Below the pieces are notes generated by a model, which worked only from the letters and a program-made list of their open reading frames with translations, made no database searches and was not told the origin of the DNA. From the NCBI RefSeq assembly GCF_009862785.1, contig NZ_WWHU01000001.1:4836001-4900000 (forward strand): a stretch of DNA of 64,000 nt, read 5' to 3'. The stretch comes from Gordonia sp. SID5947 (GTDB lineage: Bacteria > Actinomycetota > Actinomycetes > Mycobacteriales > Mycobacteriaceae). Below, piece after piece: positions 9,740 through 19,561 of this stretch (positions within the stretch are counted from its first letter, which is position 1; each line of letters starts with the position of its first letter). A program made the translations under genes and the position numbers.

Positions 9740-9833
9740 TCTTCGATGGTGCCGGAGATCCCGGTCATGCGCAGACGGTGCATCACCCGGTTCTGGATGA
9801 GCGGGCCGGGTCGGAAAGCTACCGTGCAGCGTC

Positions 9834-10505
9834 ATGGACACGAAGGCGATTGCGATGGTGTGGGGTGAGGATGTGACCTCCGCGCTGCGTACGGCGGATC
9901 TCGGCGAGGCGTGCGCGGCCGCGGGCGCGCGCCGGCTGCAGGTGAACGTCACCGACGATGCGGTCAGCGGTGCGATGCGCATCGACGAACTCGACCCACC
10001 GATCGGTGGCGTGGTGAGCATCTGGGCCGAGGATCTGCGTCCGGTGCTCGACGCGATCGCAGGGCGAGTCGCACGGATCGCCGCGTGGGAGGTGGAGGAG
10101 CGCGCGCCACTCGATCCCGCGCTGGCTTCCGACGGCAGCCGGGTCGACGCATTGAGCAACGTCGCCTTCCTCCGTCGGCCCGTGGACCTCTCACGTGACG
10201 ACTGGCTGCACCGGTGGCTCGACGAGCACACGCAGGTGGCCATCGAGACCCAGGCGACCTTCGGCTACTACCAGAACATCGTCAACAGGCCGCTCACCGA
10301 CAATGCCCCGGTGGTCGACGCCATCGTGGAGGAACTGTTCCCGATGGCGGCGGTCTCGGACGTCCATGCGTTCTACGGGAGCGGCGGTGACCAGCAGGAA
10401 CTCGAGCACCGGATGACCAGGATGTTGGAGAGTGTCGGTCGTTTCGGTGCGGACCGCAGCATCGACGTGGTGCCGACGTCGAGGTATGACTTCCGTTTTC
10501 GCTGA
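9834..10505 (+). CDS. EthD-domain protein
   Basis: This 223-residue soluble protein has two halves, each resembling the ferredoxin-like EthD/dimeric alpha-beta barrel fold. The C-terminal half contains RPVDLSRDDWLHRWLDEHTQVAIETQ, typical of EthD. Related proteins accompany degradative or cytochrome P450 systems, but a reaction is not known, and nothing nearby gives a substrate. It is transcribed towards rpsH, and 287 non-coding bases separate the two. Confidence 0.75.
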   Translation: MDTKAIAMVWGEDVTSALRTADLGEACAAAGARRLQVNVTDDAVSGAMRIDELDPPIGGVVSIWAEDLRPVLDAIAGRVARIAAWEVEERAPLDPALASDGSRVDALSNVAFLRRPVDLSRDDWLHRWLDEHTQVAIETQATFGYYQNIVNRPLTDNAPVVDAIVEELFPMAAVSDVHAFYGSGGDQQELEHRMTRMLESVGRFGADRSIDVVPTSRYDFRFR

Positions 10506-10555
10506 TCGCGCGAGCTCTGATCCAGGAGGCCAGATTGGCTCCGGCGAAGGGACGA

Positions 10556-10585
10556 TTTGGGTCTGGCCAGCGAATTCTCTACACT
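10556..10585 (+). promoter_or_regulatory. Candidate promoter for the rpsH operon
   Basis: A -35-like TTTGGG (10556-10561) and a -10-like TACACT (10580-10585) are 18 bases apart in the 287-base spacer before rpsH. rpsH is here the first gene of its operon, so a promoter is required in this interval. The -10 match is good and the -35 weak. A long leader of about 200 bases would follow. Confidence 0.45.
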
Positions 10586-10792
10586 AGAGCGGTTGCCTGC
10601 GCTCTGCGGTCTTCCCCGGGGCGCGCACGCCACAACCGAATAGTCTCCGGTGCCGGTGAAAAACCAAGGGCATCGGCGGCGAGAACCTTTACTACAACTA
10701 TCCACTTCGTGGAAGGCCCACCGCAGGTCAGGGATCATTTTCCCGGATCGGCGCTGTATGGGAACCGCCACGAGAAAGGTTGACGGTCAACC

Positions 10793-11191
10793 ATGACCAT
10801 GACTGACCCGATCGCAGACTTCTTGACACGTCTGCGTAACGCCAACTCGGCGTTCCATGACGAGGTGACCCTCCCGTCGTCGAAGATCAAGGTGAACATC
10901 GCCGAGATCCTGAAGCGCGAGGGCTACATCACCGACTACCGCACCGAGGATGCGGAGGTCGGGAAGAGCCTCGTCGTCTCCCTGAAGTACGGCCCCAGCC
11001 GTGAGCGCAGCATCGCTGGTCTGCGTCGCGTCTCGAAGCCGGGTCTTCGGGTTTATGCAAAGTCCACCAACCTGCCCAAGGTTCTGGGCGGCCTCGGCGT
11101 GGCCATCATCTCCACGTCTTCCGGCCTGCTCACCGACCGCCAGGCAGCCAACCAGGGCGTGGGCGGCGAAGTCCTCGCCTACGTCTGGTAG
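10793..11191 (+). CDS. rpsH: 30S ribosomal protein S8
   Basis: The 132-residue uS8 protein binds the central domain of 16S rRNA and is a primary assembly protein. The sequence matches actinobacterial S8 along its full length ([50 protein letters not shown]). In many actinobacteria rpsN precedes rpsH in the spc operon. Here an unrelated EthD gene precedes it, so the operon has been split at this point. GAGAAAGG lies about 10 bases upstream of the start. Confidence 0.98.
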   Translation: MTMTDPIADFLTRLRNANSAFHDEVTLPSSKIKVNIAEILKREGYITDYRTEDAEVGKSLVVSLKYGPSRERSIAGLRRVSKPGLRVYAKSTNLPKVLGGLGVAIISTSSGLLTDRQAANQGVGGEVLAYVW

Positions 11192-11203
11192 GGGAGTCCT
11201 CAC

Positions 11204-11740
11204 ATGTCGCGTATCGGTAAGAACCCCATCGAGATCCCCGCTGGTGTCGACGTCACGATCGACGGCCAGAACGTGAAGGTCAAGGGCCCCAAGGGCGAAT
11301 TGAGCCTGACCGTGTCGGAGCCGATCACCATCGCCAAGGAGGACAACGCAATCGTTGTCAGCCGACCGAATGACGAGCGCCGCAGCCGTGCACTGCACGG
11401 TTTGAGCCGGTCGCTGGTGAACAACCTCGTCATCGGCGTCACGCAGGGCTACACCACGAAGATGGAGATCTTCGGTGTCGGCTACCGCGTGCAGGCCAAG
11501 GGCAGTGACCTCGAGTTCGCCCTCGGCTACAGCCACCCCGTGCCGATCGAGGCTCCTGAAGGCATCAGCTTTGCCGTGGAGTCCCCGACCAAGTTCTCGG
11601 TCTCGGGTATCGACAAGCAGCAAGTCGGCCAGATCTCGGCGAACATCCGCCGCCTTCGTCGTCCGGACCCGTACAAGGGCAAGGGCATTCGCTACGAGGG
11701 TGAGCAGATCCGTCGCAAGGTCGGAAAGACGGGTAAGTAA
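11204..11740 (+). CDS. rplF: 50S ribosomal protein L6
   Basis: The 178-residue uL6 protein sits near the sarcin-ricin loop and factor-binding site of the large subunit. [15 protein letters not shown] at the start and [16 protein letters not shown] near the end are family signatures. It begins 12 bases after rpsH and is followed 3 bases later by rplR. Length is normal. Confidence 0.98.
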   Translation: MSRIGKNPIEIPAGVDVTIDGQNVKVKGPKGELSLTVSEPITIAKEDNAIVVSRPNDERRSRALHGLSRSLVNNLVIGVTQGYTTKMEIFGVGYRVQAKGSDLEFALGYSHPVPIEAPEGISFAVESPTKFSVSGIDKQQVGQISANIRRLRRPDPYKGKGIRYEGEQIRRKVGKTGK

Positions 11741-11743
11741 GCC

Positions 11744-12148
11744 ATGAGTGACAACGCAACCAAGACCGCTCGCAAGCCGCTGGGCAAGGACGTCTCGACT
11801 CGTCGTCGTACCGCGACCACGAACCGGCATTTCCGCCTGCGCAAGAAGGTCAGCGGCACCCCGGAGCGTCCGCGTCTCGCGGTGAAGCGCAGCTCGCGCC
11901 ACATCCACGTGCAGCTCATCGACGACCTGGCAGGCAAGACCCTGGCAGCGGCCTCGACGATCGAGGCCGACGTGCGCGCCGCCGGTGGGGACAAGTCCGC
12001 ACAGGCACGCAAGGTCGGCGAGCTGATCGCCGCCCGTGCGAAGGCCGCGGGTGTCGAGACCGTCGTGTTCGACCGCGGTGGCAAGGACTACCACGGCCGG
12101 ATCGCGGCGCTCGCCGACGCCGCCCGCGAGGGAGGCCTTGCCTTCTGA
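11744..12148 (+). CDS. rplR: 50S ribosomal protein L18
   Basis: The 134-residue uL18 protein binds 5S rRNA. The conserved [25 protein letters not shown] N-terminal region and the C-terminal [24 protein letters not shown] are present. The stop codon TGA shares its last base with an ATG of a 20-codon open frame that runs to the start of rpsE (see that entry). Confidence 0.98.
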   Translation: MSDNATKTARKPLGKDVSTRRRTATTNRHFRLRKKVSGTPERPRLAVKRSSRHIHVQLIDDLAGKTLAAASTIEADVRAAGGDKSAQARKVGELIAARAKAAGVETVVFDRGGKDYHGRIAALADAAREGGLAF

Positions 12149-12210
12149 TGAGCACCAGCCTGATGACAATCTTCACCAGCTTCACCAACATGACCGGAGG
12201 GAACCTCTGA
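12148..12210 (+). CDS. 20-codon minigene bridging rplR and rpsE
   Basis: An ATG at 12148 overlaps the rplR stop by one base (TGATG). The frame encodes 20 residues (starts MSTSLM, ends TGGNL), and its TGA overlaps the rpsE ATG at 12210 by one base, again as TGATG. It fills the whole 61-base gap in a frame different from both neighbours. The rpsE Shine-Dalgarno (GGAGGG, about 12196-12201) lies inside it. The likely role, if translated, is to keep ribosomes running from rplR into rpsE by termination-reinitiation. No family is recognised, and chance is possible for so short a frame. Confidence 0.4.
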   Translation: MSTSLMTIFTSFTNMTGGNL

Positions 12211-12875
12211 TGCCCGGACGTCAGCGTGACGGCGGAAACGGACCCGCCGGAAACGACAACAACAACCCCGCTGCGGCGGGGAACGACCAGCGCGGCGGCG
12301 ACCGTCGCGGTGGCCGTGGTCGCCGCGACGACCGCGGCGGACGCGATCGTGAGGATCGCAACCAGCTCGAACGCGTGGTCGCGATCAACCGCGTCTCCAA
12401 GGTGGTCAAGGGTGGACGTCGGTTCTCCTTCACCGCCCTCGTGGTGGTCGGCGACGGCCAGGGCATGGTCGGCGTCGGCTACGGCAAGGCCAAGGAAGTT
12501 CCTGCGGCCATCCAGAAGGGCGTCGAAGAGGCTCGCAAGAACTTCTTCCGCGTGCCCCTGATCGGCGGCACCGTGACCCACCCCGTGCAGGGTGAGGCCG
12601 CGGCCGGCGTCGTGATGCTCCGCCCGGCCAGCCCGGGTACCGGTGTGATCGCCGGTGGCGCGGTGCGTGCCGTGCTCGAGTGCGCGGGTGTGCACGACGT
12701 TCTCGCCAAGAGCCTCGGCAGCGACAACGCGATCAACGTGGTGCATGCCACCGTTGCCGCGCTGAAGATGCTGCAGCGTCCCGAAGAGGTCGCCGCACGT
12801 CGTGGTCTGTCGATCGAAGATGTTGCACCTGCAGGCATGCTGCGTGCACGTGCGCTGAGTCAGGGAGCTAAGTGA
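12210..12875 (+). CDS. rpsE: 30S ribosomal protein S5
   Basis: The 221-residue uS5 protein acts in decoding accuracy and mRNA helicase activity of the small subunit. The family core begins near residue 50 ([24 protein letters not shown]) and includes [22 protein letters not shown]. Residues 1-50 are a Gly/Arg/Asp/Asn-rich, presumably disordered extension that is common in actinobacteria. The ATG at 12210 follows GGAGGG; the frame is open further upstream (12036), but that part overlaps rplR. Its stop overlaps rpmD by one base. Confidence 0.97.
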   Translation: MPGRQRDGGNGPAGNDNNNPAAAGNDQRGGDRRGGRGRRDDRGGRDREDRNQLERVVAINRVSKVVKGGRRFSFTALVVVGDGQGMVGVGYGKAKEVPAAIQKGVEEARKNFFRVPLIGGTVTHPVQGEAAAGVVMLRPASPGTGVIAGGAVRAVLECAGVHDVLAKSLGSDNAINVVHATVAALKMLQRPEEVAARRGLSIEDVAPAGMLRARALSQGAK

Positions 12876-13057
12876 TGGCACAGCTGAAGATCACCCAGAT
12901 CAAGGGCACCATCGGTACCAAGAGCAACCAGCGTGACAGCCTGCGGACCCTCGGCCTGAAGGGCATCCGCAAGTCGGTCACCCGCGAGGACACCCCGATC
13001 AACCGCGGCCTCATCAACGTGGTTCGGCACCTCGTGACAGTCGAAGAGGTTAAGTAA
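12875..13057 (+). CDS. rpmD: 50S ribosomal protein L30
   Basis: The 60-residue uL30 protein has a full match to the bacterial family: [21 protein letters not shown] followed by [10 protein letters not shown]. The ATG at 12875 overlaps the rpsE stop (TGATG). A GTG one codon earlier (12872) is also in frame but less likely. Its TAA stop overlaps the rplO ATG by one base (TAATG). Confidence 0.97.
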   Translation: MAQLKITQIKGTIGTKSNQRDSLRTLGLKGIRKSVTREDTPINRGLINVVRHLVTVEEVK

Positions 13058-13497
13058 TGACCATCAAGCTCCATCATCTTCGCCCCGCTCCGGGCGCGAA
13101 GACCGACAAGACCCGCGTGGGTCGCGGTGAGGGCTCCAAGGGTAAGACCGCCGGTCGCGGCACCAAGGGCACCAAGGCACGCAAGAATGTGCCCGCCGCG
13201 TTCGAGGGTGGCCAGATGCCGATCCACATGCGGTTGCCGAAGCTGAAGGGCTTCACCAACCGCAACCGGGTCGAGTACCAGGTCGTCAACGTGGGTGACA
13301 TCGCCAAGCTGTTCCCGCAGGGCGGCACCATCGGGGTCGACGAACTCGTCTCGGCCGGTGCGGTTCGCAAGAACCAGTTGGTCAAGGTGCTCGGCGACGG
13401 CGACCTCGGTGTCGCGGTCAACGTCACCGCCAACAAGTTCACGGCCTCGGCCAAGGAGAAGATCGCCGCTGCCGGAGGCAGCGTCACCGAACTCTGA
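13057..13497 (+). CDS. rplO: 50S ribosomal protein L15
   Basis: The 146-residue uL15 protein acts in late assembly of the large subunit. The basic Gly/Lys-rich N-terminal tail ([19 protein letters not shown]), the [15 protein letters not shown] segment and the C-terminal ITA-like end ([14 protein letters not shown]) are typical. It is the last gene before a strong hairpin, so the ribosomal transcript probably ends here at least in part, and secY is partly independent. Confidence 0.98.
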   Translation: MTIKLHHLRPAPGAKTDKTRVGRGEGSKGKTAGRGTKGTKARKNVPAAFEGGQMPIHMRLPKLKGFTNRNRVEYQVVNVGDIAKLFPQGGTIGVDELVSAGAVRKNQLVKVLGDGDLGVAVNVTANKFTASAKEKIAAAGGSVTEL

Positions 13498-13502
13498 GCC
13501 AC

Positions 13503-13556
13503 ATACCGTCGGCGGCGGACAGCACGGAAACGGCGCTGTCCGCCCGCCGACGGTAT
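13503..13556 (+). terminator. Strong hairpin between rplO and secY
   Basis: Arms 13503-13523 and 13535-13556 pair over 21 bases with a single bulged C, around an 11-base loop. It starts 6 bases after the rplO stop. There is no T tract, as is common for actinobacterial terminators. It probably ends or attenuates the rpsH-rplO transcript and lets secY-adk-map be expressed from its own promoter. Confidence 0.75.
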
Positions 13557-13727
13557 TCGGCGTCATGAGGTCATCGGACAAGGCGGGCATCATCCCGTCG
13601 CGCTGACGAGGGCCGATGGCGTGACTGTTAGAGTTCAAGCGTTGTCTTGACGCTTCGATCAACGTCGATTGCCGAGCACGCGGGGGACGTCCGAGTCCAT
13701 CCGCGTGGTCGTTCCTAGGAGGAGTTA

Positions 13728-15053
13728 GTGTTTTCCCCCCTCGTCGCGGCCTTCCGGACGCCCGATCTGAGGAAGAAGATCCTCTTCGTCGTCGGCATCA
13801 TCGTGCTGTATCGACTGGGTGCGACCATTCCTTCCCCTGGCGTCGACTACAAGGCCGTCCACGCGTGCCTCGACGAGGTCTCCCACGGAAGCTCGGCCGA
13901 CATCTATTCGTTGATCAGCATGTTCTCCGGCGGTGCGTTGCTCCAGCTGTCGGTGTTCGCGATCGGCATCATGCCGTACATCACGGCCAGCATCATCGTG
14001 CAGCTGTTGACGGTGGTCATCCCGCGCTTCGAGCAGTTGCGCAAGGAAGGCCAGTCCGGCCAGGCGAAGATGACGCAGTACACGCGCTACCTCACGGTCG
14101 CGCTCGCCCTGCTGCAGTCGACCGGCATCGTCGCGCTCGCCGATCGCGGACAGCTTCTGCAGGACTGCTCGCAGGCCGACCAGATCCTCAACGACCAATC
14201 CATCTTCGGCCTCGCGATCATCGTGCTCGTCATGACCGCCGGTGCGTGCGTGGTGATGTGGTTCGGTGAGCTGATCACCGAGCGCGGTATCGGCAACGGC
14301 ATGTCGCTGCTGATCTTCGCCGGCATCGCCGCGCGAATCCCGTCCGAGGGCAAGATGATCCTCGACACCCGCGGCGGGCTCGTCTTCGGCCTGGTGTGCG
14401 TCGCGGCGCTGCTCATCGTCGCGGGCGTGGTGTTCATCGAGCAGGGTCAGCGCCGTATCCCGGTGCAGTACGCCAAACGGATGGTCGGCCGCAAGATGTA
14501 CGGCGGCTCGTCGACGTATCTGCCGTTGAAGGTCAACCAGGCAGGCGTCATCCCGGTGATCTTCGCGTCCTCGCTGCTGTACCTGCCGCAGCTCATCCTG
14601 CAGCTGACGCAGAACTCGGAAGGCGAGCAGTCGACCTGGCAGCGCTACATCAACCAGTACCTGACCGACCCCAGTAGCTGGGTCTACATCCTGGTCTACT
14701 TCCTGATGATCATCTTCTTCACGTACTTCTACGTGGCGGTCACCTTCAACCCGGAGGAACGCGCCGACGACATGAAGAAGTACGGCGGCTTCATCCCCGG
14801 CATCCGCCCGGGATCGCCGACCGCGGATTACCTCGGTTATGTGCTGAGCCGCATCACACTGCCGGGCTCGATCTACCTCGGTATCATCGCGGTACTGCCG
14901 AACCTGTTCTTGGAGATCGGGAACAGCGGTGGGGCTCAGAACCTGCCGTTTGGGGGCACGGCCGTCTTGATCATGGTCGGTGTGGGTCTGGACACGATGA
15001 AGCAAGTCAACAGTCAACTGATGCAACGCAAGTACGAAGGGTTCCTCAAGTGA
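13728..15053 (+). CDS. secY: Protein translocase channel subunit SecY
   Basis: The 441-residue polytopic protein forms the protein-conducting pore of the Sec translocon with SecE/SecG and takes substrates from SecA, which is also in this window. Ten membrane segments are visible. Signature parts include [33 protein letters not shown] and the C-terminal [18 protein letters not shown]. The start is GTG at 13728 behind AGGAGG. The stop overlaps the GTG start of adk (GTGA). Confidence 0.98.
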   Translation: MFSPLVAAFRTPDLRKKILFVVGIIVLYRLGATIPSPGVDYKAVHACLDEVSHGSSADIYSLISMFSGGALLQLSVFAIGIMPYITASIIVQLLTVVIPRFEQLRKEGQSGQAKMTQYTRYLTVALALLQSTGIVALADRGQLLQDCSQADQILNDQSIFGLAIIVLVMTAGACVVMWFGELITERGIGNGMSLLIFAGIAARIPSEGKMILDTRGGLVFGLVCVAALLIVAGVVFIEQGQRRIPVQYAKRMVGRKMYGGSSTYLPLKVNQAGVIPVIFASSLLYLPQLILQLTQNSEGEQSTWQRYINQYLTDPSSWVYILVYFLMIIFFTYFYVAVTFNPEERADDMKKYGGFIPGIRPGSPTADYLGYVLSRITLPGSIYLGIIAVLPNLFLEIGNSGGAQNLPFGGTAVLIMVGVGLDTMKQVNSQLMQRKYEGFLK

Positions 15054-15603
15054 GACTCGTGATTCTCGGCCCCCCGGCGCTGGCAAGGGCACCCAGGCGG
15101 AACTGCTGTCCGAGGCCCTGGGCATCCCGCACATCTCCACCGGAGACCTCTTCCGTGCCAACATCTCCCAGGGCACCGCGGTCGGTATCGAGGCGAAGCG
15201 GTATCTCGATGCCGGAGACCTGGTTCCCTCTGAGATCACGGTCGACATGGTGCGTGCACGCGTCGGCGAGCCCGACGCCGCGAAGGGCTTCATCCTCGAC
15301 GGGTTCCCGCGGTCGACCGAGCAGGCCGACGCACTCAAGGACATCCTGGCCAATCTCGACACCTCGCTCGACGCGGTGCTCTCGTTCCAGGTAGACGCCG
15401 ACGTGGTCGTCGAGCGGATGCTCTCGCGTGGCCGCGCCGACGACACCGAAGACGTGATCCGCAACCGGATGGCGGTCTACACCAACGAGACCGCGCCATT
15501 GCTCGAGTATTACGGCGAACAGGTCAAGACCATCGACGCGGTCGGTGACGTTCAGGACGTGCACCAGCGCGTGTTGAGCGCGCTGGGCGCGGGCGTGTCC
15601 TGA
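15050..15603 (+). pseudogene. adk: Adenylate kinase, frameshifted in the P-loop in this sequence
   Basis: Adenylate kinase interconverts ATP+AMP and 2 ADP and is normally essential. The gene starts at GTG 15050 in four-base overlap with secY and reads MRLVILGPP. It then loses frame at a run of six C (15070-15075) where seven would give the Walker A sequence [14 protein letters not shown]. After the shift the rest is intact: [30 protein letters not shown], and the end at 15603. With one base restored the protein is about 185 residues, the short-lid form usual in actinobacteria. The break is more likely a sequencing error than a true loss. Confidence 0.93.
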
Positions 15604-15637
15604 GCTCACCGAACTGACGCCAGAGATCGGTTGCACC

Positions 15638-16432
15638 ATGGGATTTCGTAAACCGAAGCCGGTTCCGTTCCGGACGGCGGGTGAGGTCGACGCCATGGCT
15701 GCGGCCGGCGCTGTCGTGGGGGCGGCGCTGGTGGCGGTGCGCGCGGCCGCCGAAACCGGTGTGACCACCCAGGATCTCGACGAGGTCGCCGAGGCGGTGA
15801 TCCGCGAGGCAGGCGCGGTGCCGTCGTTCAAGGGCTACCACGGCTTTCCGGGCTCGATCTGCAGCTCCGTGAACGACGTGGTGGTGCATGGGATTCCGTC
15901 TCGTGACGTGGTACTCGCCGAGGGCGACCTGGTGTCGATCGACTGTGGCGCGATCCTCGACGGCTGGCACGGCGATTCCGCGTGGACTTTCGGTGTCGGC
16001 GAACTCTCAGAGGCCGACTCGGATCTGTCGGAGGCCACCAGGCTCTCGATGGAGGTGGGTATCGCGGCGATGGTCGAGGGCGCTCGTCTCACCGACATCT
16101 CGCATGCCATCGAATCGGGAACGATTGCCGCGGAACAGAAGTTCGGCCGATCGTTCGGGATCGTGTCGGGCTACGGCGGACACGGCATCGGTCGCGAGAT
16201 GCACATGGAACCGTTCCTGGCCAATGAGGGCAAACCGAATCGTGGGCCTGTCCTGGTCATCGGATCGACATTGGCCATCGAGCCGATGCTCACGCTCGGC
16301 ACCACCGAGACGTCGGTGCTCGACGACGATTGGACGGTCGTCACCGACGACGGTTCGCGGTCGGCACATTGGGAGCACACCGTTGTCGTCACCGCGGACG
16401 GTCCGAGGATTCTGACGTCACGTCCTGAGTGA
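15638..16432 (+). CDS. map: Methionine aminopeptidase, type I
   Basis: The 264-residue metalloenzyme removes the initiator Met from nascent proteins. The five metal ligands are visible: D102, D113, H182 (GYGGHGIG), E215 (AIEPM) and E246 (WEHTVV). H84 in VVVHGIP is the conserved substrate-site His. The secY-adk-map order is classic. The start at ATG 15638 is 34 bases after adk. No SH3-binding N-terminal extension of the second mycobacterial type is present. Confidence 0.97.
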   Translation: MGFRKPKPVPFRTAGEVDAMAAAGAVVGAALVAVRAAAETGVTTQDLDEVAEAVIREAGAVPSFKGYHGFPGSICSSVNDVVVHGIPSRDVVLAEGDLVSIDCGAILDGWHGDSAWTFGVGELSEADSDLSEATRLSMEVGIAAMVEGARLTDISHAIESGTIAAEQKFGRSFGIVSGYGGHGIGREMHMEPFLANEGKPNRGPVLVIGSTLAIEPMLTLGTTETSVLDDDWTVVTDDGSRSAHWEHTVVVTADGPRILTSRPE

Positions 16433-16468
16433 ATCCGTGGCCGGGAGTCGGCCTGCCGAGCGCTGCCC

Positions 16469-17353
16469 TCAGGCCGAGCGATTGCCGGTTCGTCGGGAGT
16501 GCTCATCGTCGGCGGTCGGATCCGCGACGATGACGCGGTCCGGGCGGGTGTAGATCACCAACGACTCGTCACGTACGAAGCCGACGAGGGTGATGCCCCG
16601 TTCCTCGGCCAGATCGGCGGCCAGGGAGGACGGCGCCGAGACCGCCGACAGCATCGGGAGGCCCGCCATCGCCGCCTTCTGGACCAGCTCGAAACTGGCG
16701 CGGCCGGAGACCTGCAGGATATGGCCGGTCAGGGGGAGTAGGTCGTGGAGCAACGCCCAGCCGATGACCTTGTCCACCGCGTTGTGTCGACCGACGTCTT
16801 CGCGCAGCACCAATAGCTCGTCGGTCCGGCCGTCGATGAGGGCCGCGGCATGGAGACCGCCGGTCTTGTCGAACACCGCCTGGCCGTCGCGCAGACGGTC
16901 CGGGAGGCCGAGCACGGTGGTGCTGTCGACGGTCAGATCGTCGGTGGTCGGATCGAACGCCGAACGAGTCACCACGGTGTCGATGCTCGATTTCCCGCAC
17001 AGCCCGCACGCGCTCGTGGTCAGGAAGTTACGGGTGGCAGTGGTACCCGGCGGGGAGACATGTTCTGCGAGTGTGAGATCGAGGACGTTGTAGGTGTTGG
17101 TCCCGTCCTCGGTCGCTCCGGCGCAATAACGTGCGGTCTGAAGGTCGGCGGTGGCGGTCAGGATGCCCTCGGACACCAGGAAACCGGCCGCGAGCTCGAC
17201 ATCGTCGCCGGGTGTGCGCATGGTGACGGCCAGCGACGAGCCGCCCACCCGGATCTCCAACGGTTCCTCGACGGCGAGCACGTCGGCGCGAGTCGTGGGC
17301 GACGCGCCGGCGCGGACTCTGGTCACCCGCCGTCGAGCGGTGATGCGTCCCAT
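16469..17353 (-). CDS. fdhD: Formate dehydrogenase sulfurtransferase FdhD
   Basis: The 294-residue protein transfers sulfur from IscS to the molybdenum cofactor so that formate dehydrogenase becomes active. The essential C116-x2-C119 motif (SACGLCGKSS) and the sections VEEPLEIRV, RTPGDDVELAAGFLVSEGI and LREDVGRHNAVDKVIGW are present. No formate dehydrogenase structural gene is in the window. The gene converges with map, 36 bases away. Confidence 0.96.
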   Translation of the reverse strand: MGRITARRRVTRVRAGASPTTRADVLAVEEPLEIRVGGSSLAVTMRTPGDDVELAAGFLVSEGILTATADLQTARYCAGATEDGTNTYNVLDLTLAEHVSPPGTTATRNFLTTSACGLCGKSSIDTVVTRSAFDPTTDDLTVDSTTVLGLPDRLRDGQAVFDKTGGLHAAALIDGRTDELLVLREDVGRHNAVDKVIGWALLHDLLPLTGHILQVSGRASFELVQKAAMAGLPMLSAVSAPSSLAADLAEERGITLVGFVRDESLVIYTRPDRVIVADPTADDEHSRRTGNRSA

Positions 17354-17405
17354 CGTCGTTCAGGCTACTCCCGGCGGCGGACGCGCCGACGAGAGCAGGG
17401 CGTCA

Positions 17406-17858
17406 TCAGACGTCCAGGACGATGGTCACCGGGCCGTCGTTGACCAGGCGCACCTCCATGTGGGCGCCGAACTCGCCTGTGGCGACCCTCGCGCCCGCAT
17501 CACGAAGCGCCGCCGTGACGGCGTCGACCAGTGGTTGTGCGACCGGTCCGGGCGCGGCGGCGTTCCACGACGGCCGCCTGCCCTTGGCCGTGTTCGCATA
17601 GAGGGTGAACTGGCTGATCACCAGTATCGGCGCGTCCGCATCGGATGCGGATCGTTCCCGGCCCTGGTCGTCGGGGTCGAGGATGCGTAGCCGCCAGATC
17701 TTGTCCGCGAGCAGGGCGGCGTGTTCGGCGGTGTCGTCGTGGGTGACCCCGATGAGGGCCACCAGCCCCTGGCGGCCGGTCGGGAGGTCGAGCTCGCCGA
17801 CCGTCTGGCCGTCGACCACCACGGATGCCTCGGTGACTCGTTGGACCACAGCACGCAT
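17406..17858 (-). CDS. dtd: D-aminoacyl-tRNA deacylase
   Basis: The roughly 150-residue proofreading enzyme hydrolyses D-amino acids mischarged on tRNA. The Ser-Gln-Phe-Thr-Leu motif (ISQFTLYA) and the C-terminal Gly-Pro motif (NDGPVTI) that form the chiral site are both present. I chose the ATG at 17858 (MRAVVQRV, the family start) over an upstream GTG at 17864. It is divergent from the F420-type oxidoreductase gene by 90 bases. Confidence 0.95.
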   Translation of the reverse strand: MRAVVQRVTEASVVVDGQTVGELDLPTGRQGLVALIGVTHDDTAEHAALLADKIWRLRILDPDDQGRERSASDADAPILVISQFTLYANTAKGRRPSWNAAAPGPVAQPLVDAVTAALRDAGARVATGEFGAHMEVRLVNDGPVTIVLDV

Positions 17859-17948
17859 GCGCACCAGGGTGCCATGACCGCGTGCCGGCGCGGACCACCC
17901 AGGGCGTCGGATAGGAATAGTGCACCGGAAGCATCGGTTGCCCCGGAC

Positions 17949-18788
17949 ATGACCACAGACAGATCAGCGCACATCGCACGGTTCGGAAGTCACGGCGCCT
18001 GGGGTTGGTGGGGCACGTTCTCGCCTGAGCGGGCCCGCCGTATCGAGGAACTGGGGTACGGCACGATCTGGCTGGGCGGATCGCCCGAGCACCTACGCCC
18101 GGTGCGCAAGGTTCTCGAGTCCACCGACACCATCACCGTGGCCACCGGCATCGTCAACATCTGGAACACCGATGCGGCAACCATCGCCGACGAGTACGTC
18201 GAGATCGACAAGGACTTTCCCGGACGCTTCTACCTCGGCATCGGTGCCGGACATCCTGAGGCGACGGCCGAGTACAAGAAGCCCTACGGGGCCGTCGTGG
18301 AGTATCTCGACGTCCTCGACGACAAGGGGGTGCCGGTCGAACGTCGTCTGCTCGCCGCCCTGGGGCCCAAGATGCTGAAGCTCTCGGCCGAACGTTCACT
18401 GGGTGCCCATCCCTACCTGGCGCCGCCACAGAACAGCGCGGCGGCCCGGGAGACCCTGGGGTCGGGAGTGTTGCTGGCGCCGGAGCACAAGGCCGTGGTC
18501 GACACCGATCCGGCGGCCGCCCGCGCGATCGGCCGTCCGCCGGTGGACGACCCCTATCTACACCTGCGCAACTATGTGGCGAACCTCAAGCGACTCGGCT
18601 GGTCCGACGACGACATCGCCGACGGTGGGAGCGACGCACTCATCGATGCTCTTGTGGCACATGGTGACGCGGCGTCGGTGCGTGCGCAGGTCGATGAGCA
18701 CCTGTCCGCCGGGGCCGACCACGTCGCGATCCAGATCCTGGGCGACGGTGATCCGACGGAGCCATTGGCCGAGATCATCGGGGCCTGA
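17949..18788 (+). CDS. F420-type luciferase-like oxidoreductase
   Basis: This 279-residue TIM-barrel protein is of the bacterial luciferase-like (LLM) group, most like the F420-dependent subfamily TIGR03620 of actinobacteria. [28 protein letters not shown] and the C-terminal [13 protein letters not shown] are typical. Substrate is unknown. The open frame reaches back to 17721, but the ATG at 17949 (MTTDRSAHI) fits the family N-terminus and avoids overlap with dtd. Confidence 0.85.
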   Translation: MTTDRSAHIARFGSHGAWGWWGTFSPERARRIEELGYGTIWLGGSPEHLRPVRKVLESTDTITVATGIVNIWNTDAATIADEYVEIDKDFPGRFYLGIGAGHPEATAEYKKPYGAVVEYLDVLDDKGVPVERRLLAALGPKMLKLSAERSLGAHPYLAPPQNSAAARETLGSGVLLAPEHKAVVDTDPAAARAIGRPPVDDPYLHLRNYVANLKRLGWSDDDIADGGSDALIDALVAHGDAASVRAQVDEHLSAGADHVAIQILGDGDPTEPLAEIIGA

Positions 18789-18829
18789 CCGGCCGGGTCG
18801 TGGTCGGGGGAGCGCGGATGGGACGTCGC

Positions 18830-19561
18830 TCAGCTCAGCGCGTAGGTGACCGTGACAGTGAACGTCAGGGTCTGCTCGCCCGGTTCGACGGGAACCCGGG
18901 TGGCCGCAACGGACGAGTCCTGCTTGAGCGGTGCCGGTTGATCCTGGCCGCTCGTCGTCTCGGAGATGGTCTGCACCTTGCCGAGTGAATCGCCGGCCAG
19001 CGAGGCGTACTGATCGGCACGACTACGCGCGTCGTCGAAAGCGGCCTCGCGGGCCTTCTTCATCAGGTCCGCGTCGTCATCGATCGCGAAGCTGACGTTG
19101 CTGATCCGGGTGTTGTCGCCGCCGGCAGTGGCCGCGGCCGCCAAGATGTCGGACGCCTTGCCGATGTCGCGGATCGTGACCCGCACCGTGTTGGTGGCCT
19201 GATAGCCGGAGATGTCGGCGGTACCGCCGGGAGCGGGACTGGAGTAGCGGGGGCTGAGGTCCACCTGCTGGGTCTGGATGTCCTTGCGTTCCACACCTGC
19301 GGCGACGACGGCATCGGTCACTTGGCGTACCTTCGCGCTCGCCTCGTTGAGCGCGCTGGAGACGTCCGCCGCGGTCGCCTCGACGCCGATGTCGGCGCGG
19401 AGGGTATCCGGGGTGCCCGTGACCTTTCCGCTGCCCACCACCGTCACGGTGCGCGGCTTGCCACCGTTGTCGTCACTGCCGCAGGCGGACACACCGAGCA
19501 CTGCGAGCAGGATCCCGACGGCGACGAGGAGACGGGCGGGCATCCCGCGGCGCGCCGTCAC
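18830..19561 (-). CDS. SIMPL-domain (DUF541) lipoprotein
   Basis: The 243-residue protein has a signal peptide with a lipobox ending at LGVSAC, then TVTVVGSGKVTGTPDTLRADIGVEA, the start of a SIMPL/DUF541 domain that runs to the C-terminus. Members of this family are exported or periplasmic, and their biochemical role is unclear. The GTG at 19561 overlaps the stop of the upstream membrane-protein gene by four bases; an ATG at 19543 is the alternative. The coupling suggests a joint cell-envelope function. Confidence 0.85.
   Translation of the reverse strand: MTARRGMPARLLVAVGILLAVLGVSACGSDDNGGKPRTVTVVGSGKVTGTPDTLRADIGVEATAADVSSALNEASAKVRQVTDAVVAAGVERKDIQTQQVDLSPRYSSPAPGGTADISGYQATNTVRVTIRDIGKASDILAAAATAGGDNTRISNVSFAIDDDADLMKKAREAAFDDARSRADQYASLAGDSLGKVQTISETTSGQDQPAPLKQDSSVAATRVPVEPGEQTLTFTVTVTYALS

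Noticed and set aside
13725..15464. Minus-strand open frame of 579 codons opposite secY/adk
   Set aside because: It is the complement of secY and the adk region, with no family sequence; long antisense frames are usual at this GC content.
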